This document shows, in pieces, positions 39,018 to 48,479 of a stretch of 64,000 bases of DNA. Made by a program: the position numbers and the translations under genes. The notes beneath the pieces were generated by a model. It saw nothing but the letters and a program-made list of their open reading frames with translations, was not told where the DNA came from and searched no databases. Location: contig JABHIW010000140.1 of assembly GCA_018670825.1 (NCBI GenBank), forward strand, positions 17,946-81,945, given 5' to 3'. The stretch's first letter is position 1. Every line of letters begins with the position of its first letter. Source of the stretch: Candidatus Scalindua sp. Its GTDB lineage: Bacteria > Planctomycetota > Brocadiia > Brocadiales > Scalinduaceae.

Positions 39018-40517
39018 GTGGGAAGAAGAGGGAACGGAATACTTCTCCATATTACATCCCTGCCATCACCTTATGGCATTGGGGATTTTGGAAAAGAGGC
39101 TTACTGGTTTGTAGATATCCTTGCAGAAAACTATCAAAGTTTCTGGCAGATACTTCCGTTAAATCAAACATGTGCTGTCTATGGCAACTCTCCTTACAGC
39201 AGTTTTTCAGCATATGCAGGGAATACTATCCTGATAAGTCCGGATCTAATGGTAGAAGATGGGGTTCTCTTGAAATCTGATATAGAAGGCCATCCTTCAT
39301 TTTCCCGGGAGAGTGTTGATTATAATGCTGTTACAAAGTATAAAGAAGAACTTTTCAGGAAAGCTTTTGAAAAAAACAAAGACAGCCTTACAGAACATCA
39401 TGAATTTAATAGGTTTTGTAATGAAAATCTCTATTGGCTTGAAGACTATAGTCTGTTTGTCTCCATAAAAAAACATTTTAACAATGTTGATTGGAGCAAG
39501 TGGCCTGAATACCTCAGGGACAGAAAAGATGAAGAGCTTAAAGAGTGGAAAGAAAAATTACAGGAAAATATATTGAAAGAACATTTTCTTCAATATATTT
39601 TCTTTAAACAGTGGCACTCTCTTAAAGATTATTGCGACCATAAAGGTGTGCACATAATTGGCGATTTGCCTATCTACGTTAATTATGACAGTGCTGATGT
39701 ATGGGCAAACCCGGAAATCTTCAAGTTAACTGACGAGAAAAAACCTGTTTTTGTTGCCGGTGTTCCACCGGATTATTTCAGCTCTACAGGTCAGTTGTGG
39801 GGACATCCTGTTTATGACTGGGCTGTTCTTAAAGAAACAGGGTACTTATGGTGGATAAAACGTATAGAACATAACCTCAGGTTCTTTCATATGTTTCGAC
39901 TTGATCACTTTAGAGGATTTGTCGGATACTGGGAAATTCATGCAGGTGAAGAGTTTGCAACTAACGGACATTGGGCAGAAGCACCTGCCAGAGATTTTTT
40001 TAATACTATTGTAAATCATTTTGACCATCTTCCTATAATTGCTGAAGACCTTGGAGTGATTACTCCGGACGTAAGAGAGGTTATGGAACTATATGGGTTT
40101 CCCGGGATGAAAGTATTACTTTTTGCCTTTGGAGAAGATCTGCCATCAAACCCTTATACACCACACAATTATACGAGAAACGGTGTTGCTTACACCGGAA
40201 CACATGATAATAATACTGCCAGGGGTTGGTTCAATAATGAAACCAGCGCTGAAGACAGAAAAAGAATTTTTGATTATATTGGACACGAGGTTTCAGAAGA
40301 TCAAATACACTGGGAACTTATAAAACTTGTTATGAGTTCTGTCGCAGATATGGTTATAATACCGATGCAAGATCTTCTTGGTCTGGAAGAGGACTCAAGG
40401 ACGAACCTTCCTGCTAGTTCTAATGGTAATTGGGAATGGAGACTTGCACCAGAAAGATTATCTCCTGCAATAACAAAAAAACTGTCTGAAATGACAAAAA
40501 TTTATGGAAGAGGATAA
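39018..40517 (+). CDS. malQ: 4-alpha-glucanotransferase
   Basis: Disproportionates maltooligosaccharides (GH77). The 499-residue protein starts with GTG, set by AAGGAG just upstream, and begins RGNGILLHITSLPSPYGIGD. Catalytic motifs are MFRLDHFRGF, IIAEDLGVI and GTHDNNTARGW. It belongs to the short bacterial MalQ type without N-terminal carbohydrate-binding domains. It recycles the short chains released by GH57 and GlgP. Confidence 0.95.
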   Translation: MGRRGNGILLHITSLPSPYGIGDFGKEAYWFVDILAENYQSFWQILPLNQTCAVYGNSPYSSFSAYAGNTILISPDLMVEDGVLLKSDIEGHPSFSRESVDYNAVTKYKEELFRKAFEKNKDSLTEHHEFNRFCNENLYWLEDYSLFVSIKKHFNNVDWSKWPEYLRDRKDEELKEWKEKLQENILKEHFLQYIFFKQWHSLKDYCDHKGVHIIGDLPIYVNYDSADVWANPEIFKLTDEKKPVFVAGVPPDYFSSTGQLWGHPVYDWAVLKETGYLWWIKRIEHNLRFFHMFRLDHFRGFVGYWEIHAGEEFATNGHWAEAPARDFFNTIVNHFDHLPIIAEDLGVITPDVREVMELYGFPGMKVLLFAFGEDLPSNPYTPHNYTRNGVAYTGTHDNNTARGWFNNETSAEDRKRIFDYIGHEVSEDQIHWELIKLVMSSVADMVIIPMQDLLGLEEDSRTNLPASSNGNWEWRLAPERLSPAITKKLSEMTKIYGRG

Positions 40518-40663
40518 TTTTACATACAGATATAAACAGACAAACATTGCACCGCACAGAGGCTGTCAGGAACAGTTTTTTACCGTTAGCACTGAATTAA
40601 AAGATTAGAAGTTAACAGCATGGTTGCTGCATACAGGCGGGCGCACAATGAAGGGATAATTAC

Positions 40664-42376
40664 ATGTCAATAACAGAAAAACAGACGAATGGATCTAAGA
40701 TTGCCTATTTCTCTATGGAAATTGGGCTTAGGGATGATATACCAACATTCAGTGGTGGATTGGGTATACTTGCCGGAGACACTATTAAATCAGGTGCTGA
40801 TTTAAATCTTCCTCTTGTTGCAGTAACATTAATCTACCATAAAGGATACTTTAAACAGGATATGGATGATCAGGGCCGACAGATAGAGTTACCCGTAATA
40901 TGGAAACCTTCAGATACCATGACTACTGTACCTAAAAAGGTAAATGTCATAATTGAAGGCAGGACCGTACATATCCAGGCGTGGGTTTATTTTGTTAAAA
41001 GCCCCAAAGGTGGTGAAGTTCCTGTAATATTTCTTGATACTAATTTACCAGAAAACAGCGAAGAAGACAGAATGTTAACAGACCATCTCTATGGAGGCGA
41101 AGACAGTTACAGGATAAAGCAGGAGGTGGTCCTCGGGATTGGTGGAGTTAAGATGTTAAAGATGCTTGGGTTTCAAATAAAGAAGTATCATATGAATGAA
41201 GGGCATGCGGCATTCTTAACACTTGAGCTTTTACATCAATTGAAAAACGATTTAAAGGATGTGTGGGATGAGTCATTTATGTGGGACTTTGAAGCCGTTA
41301 AAGAGTTGTGTGTGTTTACAACACACACGCCGGTTGAAGCAGGACATGATAAGTTTTCTTATGAACTGTACAGGAACGTAATTGGCGACTATTTTCCGGA
41401 GAAGGTTATACGTGACCTTGCCGGGGAAGATCATCTTAATATGACACTTCTTGCTTTAAATCTGAGTAATGATGTAAATGGAGTTGCCAAAAAGCACGGA
41501 GAGGTATCACAGAATATGTTTCCGGGTTATAAAATTAATTCAATTACAAATGGCGTACACTCTTATACATGGACATGTGACAGCTTTAAAAAACTGTTTG
41601 ATAAATATATACCTGGCTGGGCAAACGAACCGGAGTTATTTGTAAGAACTGATATGGTCCCCCACAAGGAACTCTGGAATGCACATTCAGAGGCAAAGAA
41701 AATTCTCATTGATTATGTAAATTCTGTCCATGACTTGAGTATGGACTATGAGACACTGACAATAGGGTTTGCAAGAAGATTTGCCACATATAAGAGAGCC
41801 TCCCTTTTATTTAATGACATTGAAAGGCTTGAGAGAATTGCATCCGGTAAAATCCAGGTGATTTTTTCAGGAAAAGCACATCCAAAAGATGAAGGAGGCA
41901 AAAAGCTTATAGAAGATATATTTTCATATTCAGACAAACTAAAAGGAAAGATAAAAATTGTCTTTGTAAATAACTATAACATGGAAACCGCCCTGAAGAT
42001 AGTTTCAGGCGTGGATGTCTGGCTGAACAACCCTATCAGACCTCTTGAGGCATCTGGAACAAGCGGTATGAAGGCGGCACATAATGGGGTCCTGAACTTC
42101 AGTGTTCTTGACGGATGGTGGATTGAAGGACATATAGAAGGAGATACCGGTTGGTCTATCGGTCCTGAATCAACAGAGATTGTGCCTGATGATAATGCAA
42201 ATGAGATAGACACAAACGATCTATATAACAAACTCGAAAAAGTTATTATCCCAACCTTTTACCAGGACAGAGACAAATGGATCAGTATGATGAAAAGTGC
42301 GATTGGTAAAAATGCCTACTTTTTCAACACTCATAGAATGATGCTGAGATATGTTACTGAAGCGTATATAAAATGA
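40664..42376 (+). CDS. glgP: Alpha-glucan phosphorylase, short type
   Basis: Releases glucose-1-phosphate from glycogen. At 570 residues it is the short GT35 form found in many anaerobes and archaea rather than the 800-residue GlgP. It opens AYFSMEIGLRDDIPTFSGGLG, has HMNEGHAAFLTLE, THTPVEAGHD and the PLP-lysine motif EASGTSGMKAAHNG. No start-site problem. The RAYT insertion lies just downstream. Confidence 0.95.
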   Translation: MSITEKQTNGSKIAYFSMEIGLRDDIPTFSGGLGILAGDTIKSGADLNLPLVAVTLIYHKGYFKQDMDDQGRQIELPVIWKPSDTMTTVPKKVNVIIEGRTVHIQAWVYFVKSPKGGEVPVIFLDTNLPENSEEDRMLTDHLYGGEDSYRIKQEVVLGIGGVKMLKMLGFQIKKYHMNEGHAAFLTLELLHQLKNDLKDVWDESFMWDFEAVKELCVFTTHTPVEAGHDKFSYELYRNVIGDYFPEKVIRDLAGEDHLNMTLLALNLSNDVNGVAKKHGEVSQNMFPGYKINSITNGVHSYTWTCDSFKKLFDKYIPGWANEPELFVRTDMVPHKELWNAHSEAKKILIDYVNSVHDLSMDYETLTIGFARRFATYKRASLLFNDIERLERIASGKIQVIFSGKAHPKDEGGKKLIEDIFSYSDKLKGKIKIVFVNNYNMETALKIVSGVDVWLNNPIRPLEASGTSGMKAAHNGVLNFSVLDGWWIEGHIEGDTGWSIGPESTEIVPDDNANEIDTNDLYNKLEKVIIPTFYQDRDKWISMMKSAIGKNAYFFNTHRMMLRYVTEAYIK

Positions 42377-42390
42377 TTATCCCTTGATTT

Positions 42391-42419
42391 CTCGTTCCCA
42401 AGCTCCAGCTTGGGAACGT
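42391..42419 (+). repeat. Left REP-like hairpin
   Basis: ctcgttcccaagc and gcttgggaacg pair over 10-11 bases around a short loop, 31 bases before the RAYT start. Confidence 0.75.
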
Positions 42420-42450
42420 CAATGTGACAAAGCTTTGCTTTGAGAAAAAC

Positions 42451-42990
42451 ATGAGAACCCGTTATCAAATATTAGACAGTAATAGCAATAGTGTGTATTT
42501 TATCACATCTACCATTGTCGAATGGATACCGGTTTTTACAAAGCAAGAATATTTTGAAATAATTATTAATTCACTGAGTTATTGCAGAGAGAATAAAGGA
42601 TTAAAATTATATGCATATGTAATACTTGATAATCATGTTCATCTTATCTGTTCCGCTGACAACTTAACTCAAATAATAAAAGACTTTAAAAGCCATACCG
42701 CTCGCGAAATAATAAAGGCTGCAGAAGTTGACAGAAAAAAGTGGCTTTTGAATCAACTTGAATTTTACAAAAAGAAATACAAGAAAGACAGTAAGCACCA
42801 AGTATGGCAAGAAGGGTATCATCCCCAGATTATAACAGAAGAAGATATTTTTAAACAGAAAGTTGAGTACATCCATAATAATCCGGTGAAAAAAGGATTA
42901 GTCGAAGATGTAGAACATTGGATCTATTCAAGTGCAAAAAATTATCTTTGTGGTGAAGGGCGTATAGAAATTGATTTAATTGAGACTTAA
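42451..42990 (+). CDS. REP-associated tyrosine transposase (Y1-Tnp/RAYT)
   Basis: A 179-residue HUH single-strand transposase of the TnpA_REP branch. The start at 42451 is preferred to an in-frame GTG at 42424 because the family begins MRxRYxI. The HUH metal site is in YVILDNHVHLIC (His-Val-His), and the C-terminal VEYIHNNPVKKGLV holds the conserved family motif; a Tyr nucleophile of the WIYSSAKNY region type is present. Such enzymes cut at REP hairpins and may spread them without moving themselves. Confidence 0.9.
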   Translation: MRTRYQILDSNSNSVYFITSTIVEWIPVFTKQEYFEIIINSLSYCRENKGLKLYAYVILDNHVHLICSADNLTQIIKDFKSHTAREIIKAAEVDRKKWLLNQLEFYKKKYKKDSKHQVWQEGYHPQIITEEDIFKQKVEYIHNNPVKKGLVEDVEHWIYSSAKNYLCGEGRIEIDLIET

Positions 42991-43016
42991 GCAAAGTAAA
43001 ACTTTTAATCAAATAT

Positions 43017-43044
43017 ACGTTCCCAAGCAGAGCTTAGGAACGAG
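43017..43044 (-). repeat. Right REP-like hairpin (inverted copy)
   Basis: The reverse complement reads ctcgttcctaagc, tct, gcttgggaacgt, matching the left hairpin apart from one arm base and the loop. Confidence 0.75.
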
Positions 43045-43068
43045 AATCTCTCTCTTTTCTGGGGGGGA

Positions 43069-44562
43069 ATGAGAGATTATACGAATCCCAAATACAAAAT
43101 GAGAATAGCAGAAGTATCTTCGGAAATAATCCCCTACGCTAAAACCGGCGGCCTTGCAGACGTTACGGGAACACTGCCCTTATACCTTGAGAAGGCCGGA
43201 CATGAAGTATCAATGTTCATGCCGCTTTATAAGTCGGTAAAAGAATCCAGTATAGATACCAGGCTTTCAGATATTACTTTTGATATTCCAATTGGCGATA
43301 GAGAATACACCGTAAATCTTTGGAAAAGCACTCACCATGGCTCGAAAAACATTGCAATCTATTTCATACAACGTGATGAATATTACGACAGAGATGCGCT
43401 TTACGGAACAGAATCCGGTGATTACCAGGACAACTCAGAGCGTTTCATTTTCTTCTCCAGAGCGGTAATAGAGGCGATTAAAAGACTGGGATTATCAATA
43501 GACATTATTCATTGTCATGACTGGCAGACGGCATTAATACCTATTTACCTGAAGACATTGTTTACGCACGACAAAAAGCTCTCCTCTATAAAAACAGTGC
43601 TGACCATTCACAACCTTGCATATCAGGGGATGTTCCGGCAGGAAGAGATGAAACTTACCGGTTTAGACATGTCGCTGTTTAACTGGAAAAATCTTGAACA
43701 CTGGGGAAACGTAAACTTCCTAAAGGGTGGAATCGTTTTTGCCGATTTTGTGACAACCGTTTCTAAAAAATATGCAGAGGAAATAAGAACCGTTGAGTTT
43801 GGATGTGGCCTGGAAGATGTCATCAAAGAATACGAAAGCAAACTTTACGGAATAATCAATGGCGTTGATTACTCTGAGTGGTCACCGGAAATTGACAATC
43901 TTATACCTTCCAAATACAGTGTTGATGACTCAAGTGGAAAGGCATTATGTAAAAAGCACTTACAGAAAATACTAAATCTTCCACAAACTGAAGCACCACT
44001 TCTCGGTATGATCAGCCGCCTTGCGGAACAAAAGGGTGTCGACCTTTTGATCGTCATTATGGATGAACTGATGGAAAGAGATCTTCAACTCGTAATACTG
44101 GGTATAGGTGATGAAAAATACCATCAAATGCTTAAGGACGCTGTGCCCAAATACAACAGCAAGCTTTCAGTAAACATCATGTTTGATAACAAACTGGCCC
44201 ATGAAATAGAAGCAGGCTCTGATATTTTCCTGATGCCTTCAAAATATGAACCTTGCGGCTTAAATCAGCTGTACAGTTTGAGATATGGGACCATTCCTGT
44301 AGTACGTGAAACCGGAGGTCTGGCAGATACAATAATTGATGCAAATGATGAAAATCTCAAAAATGGAGTTGCCACGGGATACACTATGAAAGGTTTTTTC
44401 GCTACGGAATTTCTCTTTGCTATCGACAGGGCTCTGGAAATGTATAAATCAAAGACACAATGGAACGCGCTAATAAAAAATGCCATGATACAGGATTGGT
44501 CATGGGAAAAAAGTGCGAATAAATATGTAGCATTATTTAAATCTGTACTGGGAGAAAAATAA
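43069..44562 (+). CDS. glgA: Glycogen synthase
   Basis: GT5 enzyme adding ADP-glucose to glycogen. The 497-residue protein has the ADP-glucose loop YAKTGGLADVTGTLP, the DIIHCHDWQTALIP segment, and the GT-B C-terminal SKYEPCGLNQLYSLRYGT motif. The ATG at 43069 adds ten residues before the typical MRIAEVSSE start at 43099; a GGGGGGA directly precedes the first, with poor spacing, so the start is uncertain. Separated from the other glg genes by the RAYT element. Confidence 0.95.
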   Translation: MRDYTNPKYKMRIAEVSSEIIPYAKTGGLADVTGTLPLYLEKAGHEVSMFMPLYKSVKESSIDTRLSDITFDIPIGDREYTVNLWKSTHHGSKNIAIYFIQRDEYYDRDALYGTESGDYQDNSERFIFFSRAVIEAIKRLGLSIDIIHCHDWQTALIPIYLKTLFTHDKKLSSIKTVLTIHNLAYQGMFRQEEMKLTGLDMSLFNWKNLEHWGNVNFLKGGIVFADFVTTVSKKYAEEIRTVEFGCGLEDVIKEYESKLYGIINGVDYSEWSPEIDNLIPSKYSVDDSSGKALCKKHLQKILNLPQTEAPLLGMISRLAEQKGVDLLIVIMDELMERDLQLVILGIGDEKYHQMLKDAVPKYNSKLSVNIMFDNKLAHEIEAGSDIFLMPSKYEPCGLNQLYSLRYGTIPVVRETGGLADTIIDANDENLKNGVATGYTMKGFFATEFLFAIDRALEMYKSKTQWNALIKNAMIQDWSWEKSANKYVALFKSVLGEK

Positions 44563-44628
44563 ATTGGAAACAAATTATATCGCACCTGAATACTATTAAC
44601 GTTCGGCAAGTGAATTGATTTCCATTTC

Positions 44629-46047
44629 TCATTTCTCTTCTGCCGGATGCTTGATCTTTTGCCAGTATTCCTCAAATTCAAAATGCGGGCTGTGTTCATC
44701 ATTGTGACAGATTTCACAGTTCTCGATACCTACCTTACCGTAATCTTTTGATAATGTCTCTTTGTGATCACTTCCGGGTCCATGGCAACTTTCACAGCCG
44801 ACTCCCTTCAGTGCCGGTGTTGATTCTATAGTTTCAAAACCGGTGAAGTAATTTAAACCAATAACGTGACACTCTACACATTCAGGGTCGTACTCATGCT
44901 CAGCCTTCACTAACGTCTCATAAGCTGAAGCGTGACCTGTCTCTTCCCAGTGTTTAAAGATTTTGTTGTGACAGGCAGCACAATCATCATTACCGATATA
45001 GGTCAGGTTCGAAGGTGGATCACTCTTAAAAACCTGTGCCAGTAACTCCTCATCCTTGAGTCTCTCCTGATAGATTTCTAATAGCATTGTGATTTCAGAT
45101 GAATCTTCAAATTTTCCATCTAAAGGCGTTGTCTCGATAGCAGGTGAAGAACTATTAACATGCTCATCTTCACCTGATTCTTTCCGGCGTGTCGATAGCG
45201 TAATCTTTCCAACATATTTACCCTTTTCTCCTACGGGAATTACGTATGTATTATCCACTTTTTTAAGATAGAGATCTGGCCTGTCAACCAGGTGTCCTGA
45301 GATTATTAAGTCAAGTTCAGGATAGACTTCTGCGATCTTTATCGACTCCTCCATTTCCGCATGAGAAAGCAATATCAAGATGTCTGTTTTATCGTACAGA
45401 TCACTTAACAAAGGTTTAAGTGCTAAAACGGGATCCACAACCGTTACGTCCAGATAAGCGCTTTCAATAAGCTCTGGAGAAACTATGCCTAATATACCAA
45501 CCTTTAAAATAGATTCTTCCGTTTTTATCTCTTTTATAATGTAAGGTTTTATATTGAAAGCCGATGTATCAAGATCAACAATATTGCTTGATACAAAATC
45601 TACATTACTTATTTGGGAAAGATAGCCTAGTAAATCAATTCCCATATTAAGGTCCTTTTCGCCTATGTTATGCGCGACATAACCCATCCTGCCTAATGCG
45701 TCAAGTGCTGTCTCCATCTTGATTTCGTCTTGTCTGCCGACTTTACCGGGAAGATCACCTAAGCTTAAGAGGATCCAGTTTTCATCTTTTCCCCTTAGAT
45801 GGTTGATTAATGTATGTCGTTTTGGGAAGCCACCAAGCTGTACTTCCGAACATCCACAAGGTTCCAGATAACCATTTTCTTCGCCGGTAAAGACAACGTG
45901 TATGGTTGGTGATGGTGATGCTTTATTCAGACTGTCTCCGGGTTCTTTTCCACTTTGGCTATTGCAGCCCTGATTAGACAGAATCAGTAACAGGGAAACA
46001 AAAACAAAAGCTTTAACAACGGAAATTTTACTGTTAATCCTGGTCAT
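44629..46047 (-). CDS. Tetraheme cytochrome fused to a metallophosphatase-like domain (lipoprotein)
   Basis: A 472-residue exported protein with an N-terminal signal ending in a cysteine (SNQGC) that fits a lipoprotein. Residues about 45-300 resemble the 5'-nucleotidase/metallophosphatase fold, with FTGEENGYLEPCGC, SLGDLPG and LLSHAEMEE. The usual GNHD motif reads GEKD, so catalysis may be altered. The C-terminal part (about 345-472) has four CxxCH sites (CAACH from Cys356, CVECH, CESCH, CEICH), like cytochrome c-554-type domains. It probably transfers electrons in the periplasm or paryphoplasm. Confidence 0.88.
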   Translation of the reverse strand: MTRINSKISVVKAFVFVSLLLILSNQGCNSQSGKEPGDSLNKASPSPTIHVVFTGEENGYLEPCGCSEVQLGGFPKRHTLINHLRGKDENWILLSLGDLPGKVGRQDEIKMETALDALGRMGYVAHNIGEKDLNMGIDLLGYLSQISNVDFVSSNIVDLDTSAFNIKPYIIKEIKTEESILKVGILGIVSPELIESAYLDVTVVDPVLALKPLLSDLYDKTDILILLSHAEMEESIKIAEVYPELDLIISGHLVDRPDLYLKKVDNTYVIPVGEKGKYVGKITLSTRRKESGEDEHVNSSSPAIETTPLDGKFEDSSEITMLLEIYQERLKDEELLAQVFKSDPPSNLTYIGNDDCAACHNKIFKHWEETGHASAYETLVKAEHEYDPECVECHVIGLNYFTGFETIESTPALKGVGCESCHGPGSDHKETLSKDYGKVGIENCEICHNDEHSPHFEFEEYWQKIKHPAEEK

Positions 46048-46076
46048 CTTAATATTTGCAGACTAGGAACTCAGCC

Positions 46077-47123
46077 CTACTCTATTTCTCCTATTATGCG
46101 TATTAATGTAACTGGCTGAATTTCACTGTTCGTATGGAGTTCTAATACTCCACCAATGTTTCCGATAGCCGCCTCAGAATCCAATTTTACTTCGATTAAA
46201 TAATGAGGTTTTTCACTTTCTTTTTTTTCAATAATTCTGGTACTTATATAATCCGGAAAAGTTTTAATTTTTAAAATTTCTATATTACTTTTATTCGCCT
46301 TAACATAGATCTTCTGAGACAACTCTTTTCCTTTAACGACAGAGCCGAAATAGATTTTTTTTGGATAAGTGCTGATGTCCCCTGCTATCTCTCCAAAAAA
46401 TGGTATATTAACCTTGCTTTCTATCTGGCTGTTAGTTTCCAGGTATATACCGCCACTGAGTCGCCCAATCACAGAATTACGATTTAACGTAATTTCTATA
46501 ATATATTCTCCATTTTTTACCGCCACTATCTTAGCATCAATAAACGGTTTAGAAGGGGTAATCTTTTTTATCTTAAAATCAGGTTCTGTTTGTGATTTAA
46601 TTGAGACTGTTTTACTTATTTTTTCTCCGGTGGAGACTGAGCCAAAATCGATGTGCTCTGGCTTGATAATCAGGTCTTTAATAATCTCACCGAAAATCGT
46701 TAATCGGTATTTCGGAGTATCCGGATCATTACTTGATACCGTTATACTTTTTTTAATATTTCCGCTAGCAGAACCGGAAGAAAATGTAGCTTTGATCTCT
46801 CCGGTTTCACCCGGTAGAATAGTATCGGCAGTTAGTATTGCGGCAGTGCACCCGCAAGATGTTCTTACCTTTTTGATTTTCAGAGTATCTTTTCCCCGGT
46901 TTTCAAATGTATAAATATGTTCAACCTTTTGATCTTTATAGATTTGGCCAAAATCAAAGTCCGGGTTATTAAAAAAAATTGTTGGGTGTTGTATAGAAGT
47001 GTTAATATCAGCATTTTTATTATTATCAGAAATAGCTGCTGCTTCCAGTGATTTAACACTAAAAAAACAGTGCCAGACAACGAGCAAAACGATTAAGGGT
47101 GTTATAAGGAATGGCTTTTTCAT
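46077..47123 (-). CDS. DUF1573 exported protein
   Basis: A 348-residue secreted protein: signal peptide (1 to about 29), then three tandem Ig-like repeats of about 100 residues. The first has the DUF1573 signature NPDFDFGQIYKDQKVEHIYTFENRG and VRTSCGCTAAILT; the others begin IDFGSVSTGEKISK and IYFGSVVKGKELSQ. Common in Planctomycetes and Bacteroidetes; likely adhesive or structural. It lies 29 bases upstream of the cytochrome gene on the same strand. Confidence 0.88.
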   Translation of the reverse strand: MKKPFLITPLIVLLVVWHCFFSVKSLEAAAISDNNKNADINTSIQHPTIFFNNPDFDFGQIYKDQKVEHIYTFENRGKDTLKIKKVRTSCGCTAAILTADTILPGETGEIKATFSSGSASGNIKKSITVSSNDPDTPKYRLTIFGEIIKDLIIKPEHIDFGSVSTGEKISKTVSIKSQTEPDFKIKKITPSKPFIDAKIVAVKNGEYIIEITLNRNSVIGRLSGGIYLETNSQIESKVNIPFFGEIAGDISTYPKKIYFGSVVKGKELSQKIYVKANKSNIEILKIKTFPDYISTRIIEKKESEKPHYLIEVKLDSEAAIGNIGGVLELHTNSEIQPVTLIRIIGEIE

Positions 47124-47255
47124 TACAGTACCATTATATAAAATGATATGAATTAAAACAACTTTGTTTAAGTTTTAAGCATTTGATCTGCATACGAACT
47201 CTAGATAATATTATTATGAAAAATTGAATAAAATATTTATAATGTAACGATTAAA

Positions 47256-48392
47256 ATGAGAAAACATTTCGTTATTAAGGCCAGTATTATTGTAATTGCA
47301 ATCATGGCAATTACTTACTTTAAGATAGCTGTTATTGGCGCACAGGAACTAAACACATCGTGGCCGTCCTTCCGCCATGATTCTCTGAATACCGGACGAA
47401 GCACACTGCAAGGGCCTGAGAATAACAACCTTAAATGGAGTTTCAAAACGAGTGGCAGTGTAGATTCATCTCCGGTGCTTGACCATAACGGAACAATCTA
47501 TATAGGCTCTCAGGACAAGAACTTTTATGCTCTAAAGCCGGATGGCACACGTAAGTGGTCATATGATGTAGGAAGCAAGATATTTTCAACTCCTGCAATA
47601 GATATAAATAATGTTCTGTATGTATGCGCCTGGAATGGAAAATTATTTGCTCTTGACCTGGAAGGTAAACCCAGGTGGAGCGCACAAATAAAGGGCAGGA
47701 TTGCTTCATCCCCTGCAATTTCTGCTAAAGGAGATATTTTCGTTTGCTCAGACAATTACTATTTATATAAGGTAAATACTGCAGGAAGAATATTATGGGC
47801 TTTTGCGACACACAAGTATGTGGATTCTTCCCCCGCAATAGATAATGAGGGTACGATATATTTTGGATCAAATGACAGTTATGTATACGCCCTTGCTCTT
47901 GATGGCAAGCTTAAGTGGCGATTCAAAACAAAGGGGCAGATAACTTCATCACCGGCAATTGGACCGGATGGTACAATTTATCAGGGGTGTAATGACGGCA
48001 GGTTATACGCTTTGAATCCTGATGGCACTCAAAAGTGGTATTTCCAAACAAAAAAATGGATTGACTCCTCACCAGCCGTTAGTAAGGAGGGAAATGTATA
48101 CTTTGGTTCAAACGATGGAAGGCTGTATGCACTGAGCTCCGGTGGCATTTTACTATGGACTTTCACAACTAATGGAGTTATAACATCTTCTCCTGCTATT
48201 GATTCTGACGGAAGCATTTATTTCGGATCCTGGGACAAAAAACTCTACTCATTAAGTTCTGATGGAACATTCTTGTGGAGTTTTACTACCGGCGGTATAG
48301 TAAAGTCCTCACCGACTATAGGGCCGGACAGGACTTTGTATTTTGGTTCAAGCGATGGCAAACTTTACGCTATTGGTGAGAGAGAAGAATAA
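47256..48392 (+). CDS. Secreted PQQ-type beta-propeller protein, copy 1
   Basis: A 378-residue protein with a signal peptide and seven or eight PQQ-like blades. The repeating unit is SSPAI, DGTIYFGS, and KLYAL followed by a K-W-x-F segment. No catalytic or cysteine-rich insertion is visible, so cofactor binding cannot be claimed; such propellers may be scaffolds similar to BamB. It is paralogous to the next gene. Confidence 0.88.
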   Translation: MRKHFVIKASIIVIAIMAITYFKIAVIGAQELNTSWPSFRHDSLNTGRSTLQGPENNNLKWSFKTSGSVDSSPVLDHNGTIYIGSQDKNFYALKPDGTRKWSYDVGSKIFSTPAIDINNVLYVCAWNGKLFALDLEGKPRWSAQIKGRIASSPAISAKGDIFVCSDNYYLYKVNTAGRILWAFATHKYVDSSPAIDNEGTIYFGSNDSYVYALALDGKLKWRFKTKGQITSSPAIGPDGTIYQGCNDGRLYALNPDGTQKWYFQTKKWIDSSPAVSKEGNVYFGSNDGRLYALSSGGILLWTFTTNGVITSSPAIDSDGSIYFGSWDKKLYSLSSDGTFLWSFTTGGIVKSSPTIGPDRTLYFGSSDGKLYAIGEREE

Positions 48393-48403
48393 GTATTTGA
48401 TCA

Positions 48404-48466
48404 GAAAATGGATTCCCGAACAGATCTGAAATTTAGAGATTTGAGACGGGAATTCATTTTCCTTTT
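48404..48466 (+). terminator. Hairpin terminator between the propeller genes
   Basis: GAAAATGGATTCCCG (48404-48418) pairs with CGGGAATTCATTTTC (48447-48461), one mismatch, followed by ctttt. The loop is 28 bases. The arms resemble dispersed repeats, so it may also be a repeat. Confidence 0.5.
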
Positions 48467-48479
48467 AAAGAATTAAATT

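Larger units (their letters stand above)
42391..43044 (+). mobile_element. RAYT element flanked by inverted REP-like hairpins
   Basis: A transposase gene (42451-42990) is bracketed by 42391-42419 and 43017-43044. Each end is a palindrome built on GTTCCCAAGC and GCTTGGGAAC; read outward on opposite strands both begin CTCGTTCC and end GGAACGT. This is the layout of REP-associated tyrosine transposase loci. It separates glgP from glgA. Confidence 0.8.

Noticed and set aside
42424..42450. GTG start for the RAYT gene
   Set aside because: The nine extra residues do not match the family start, which begins at the ATG 42451.
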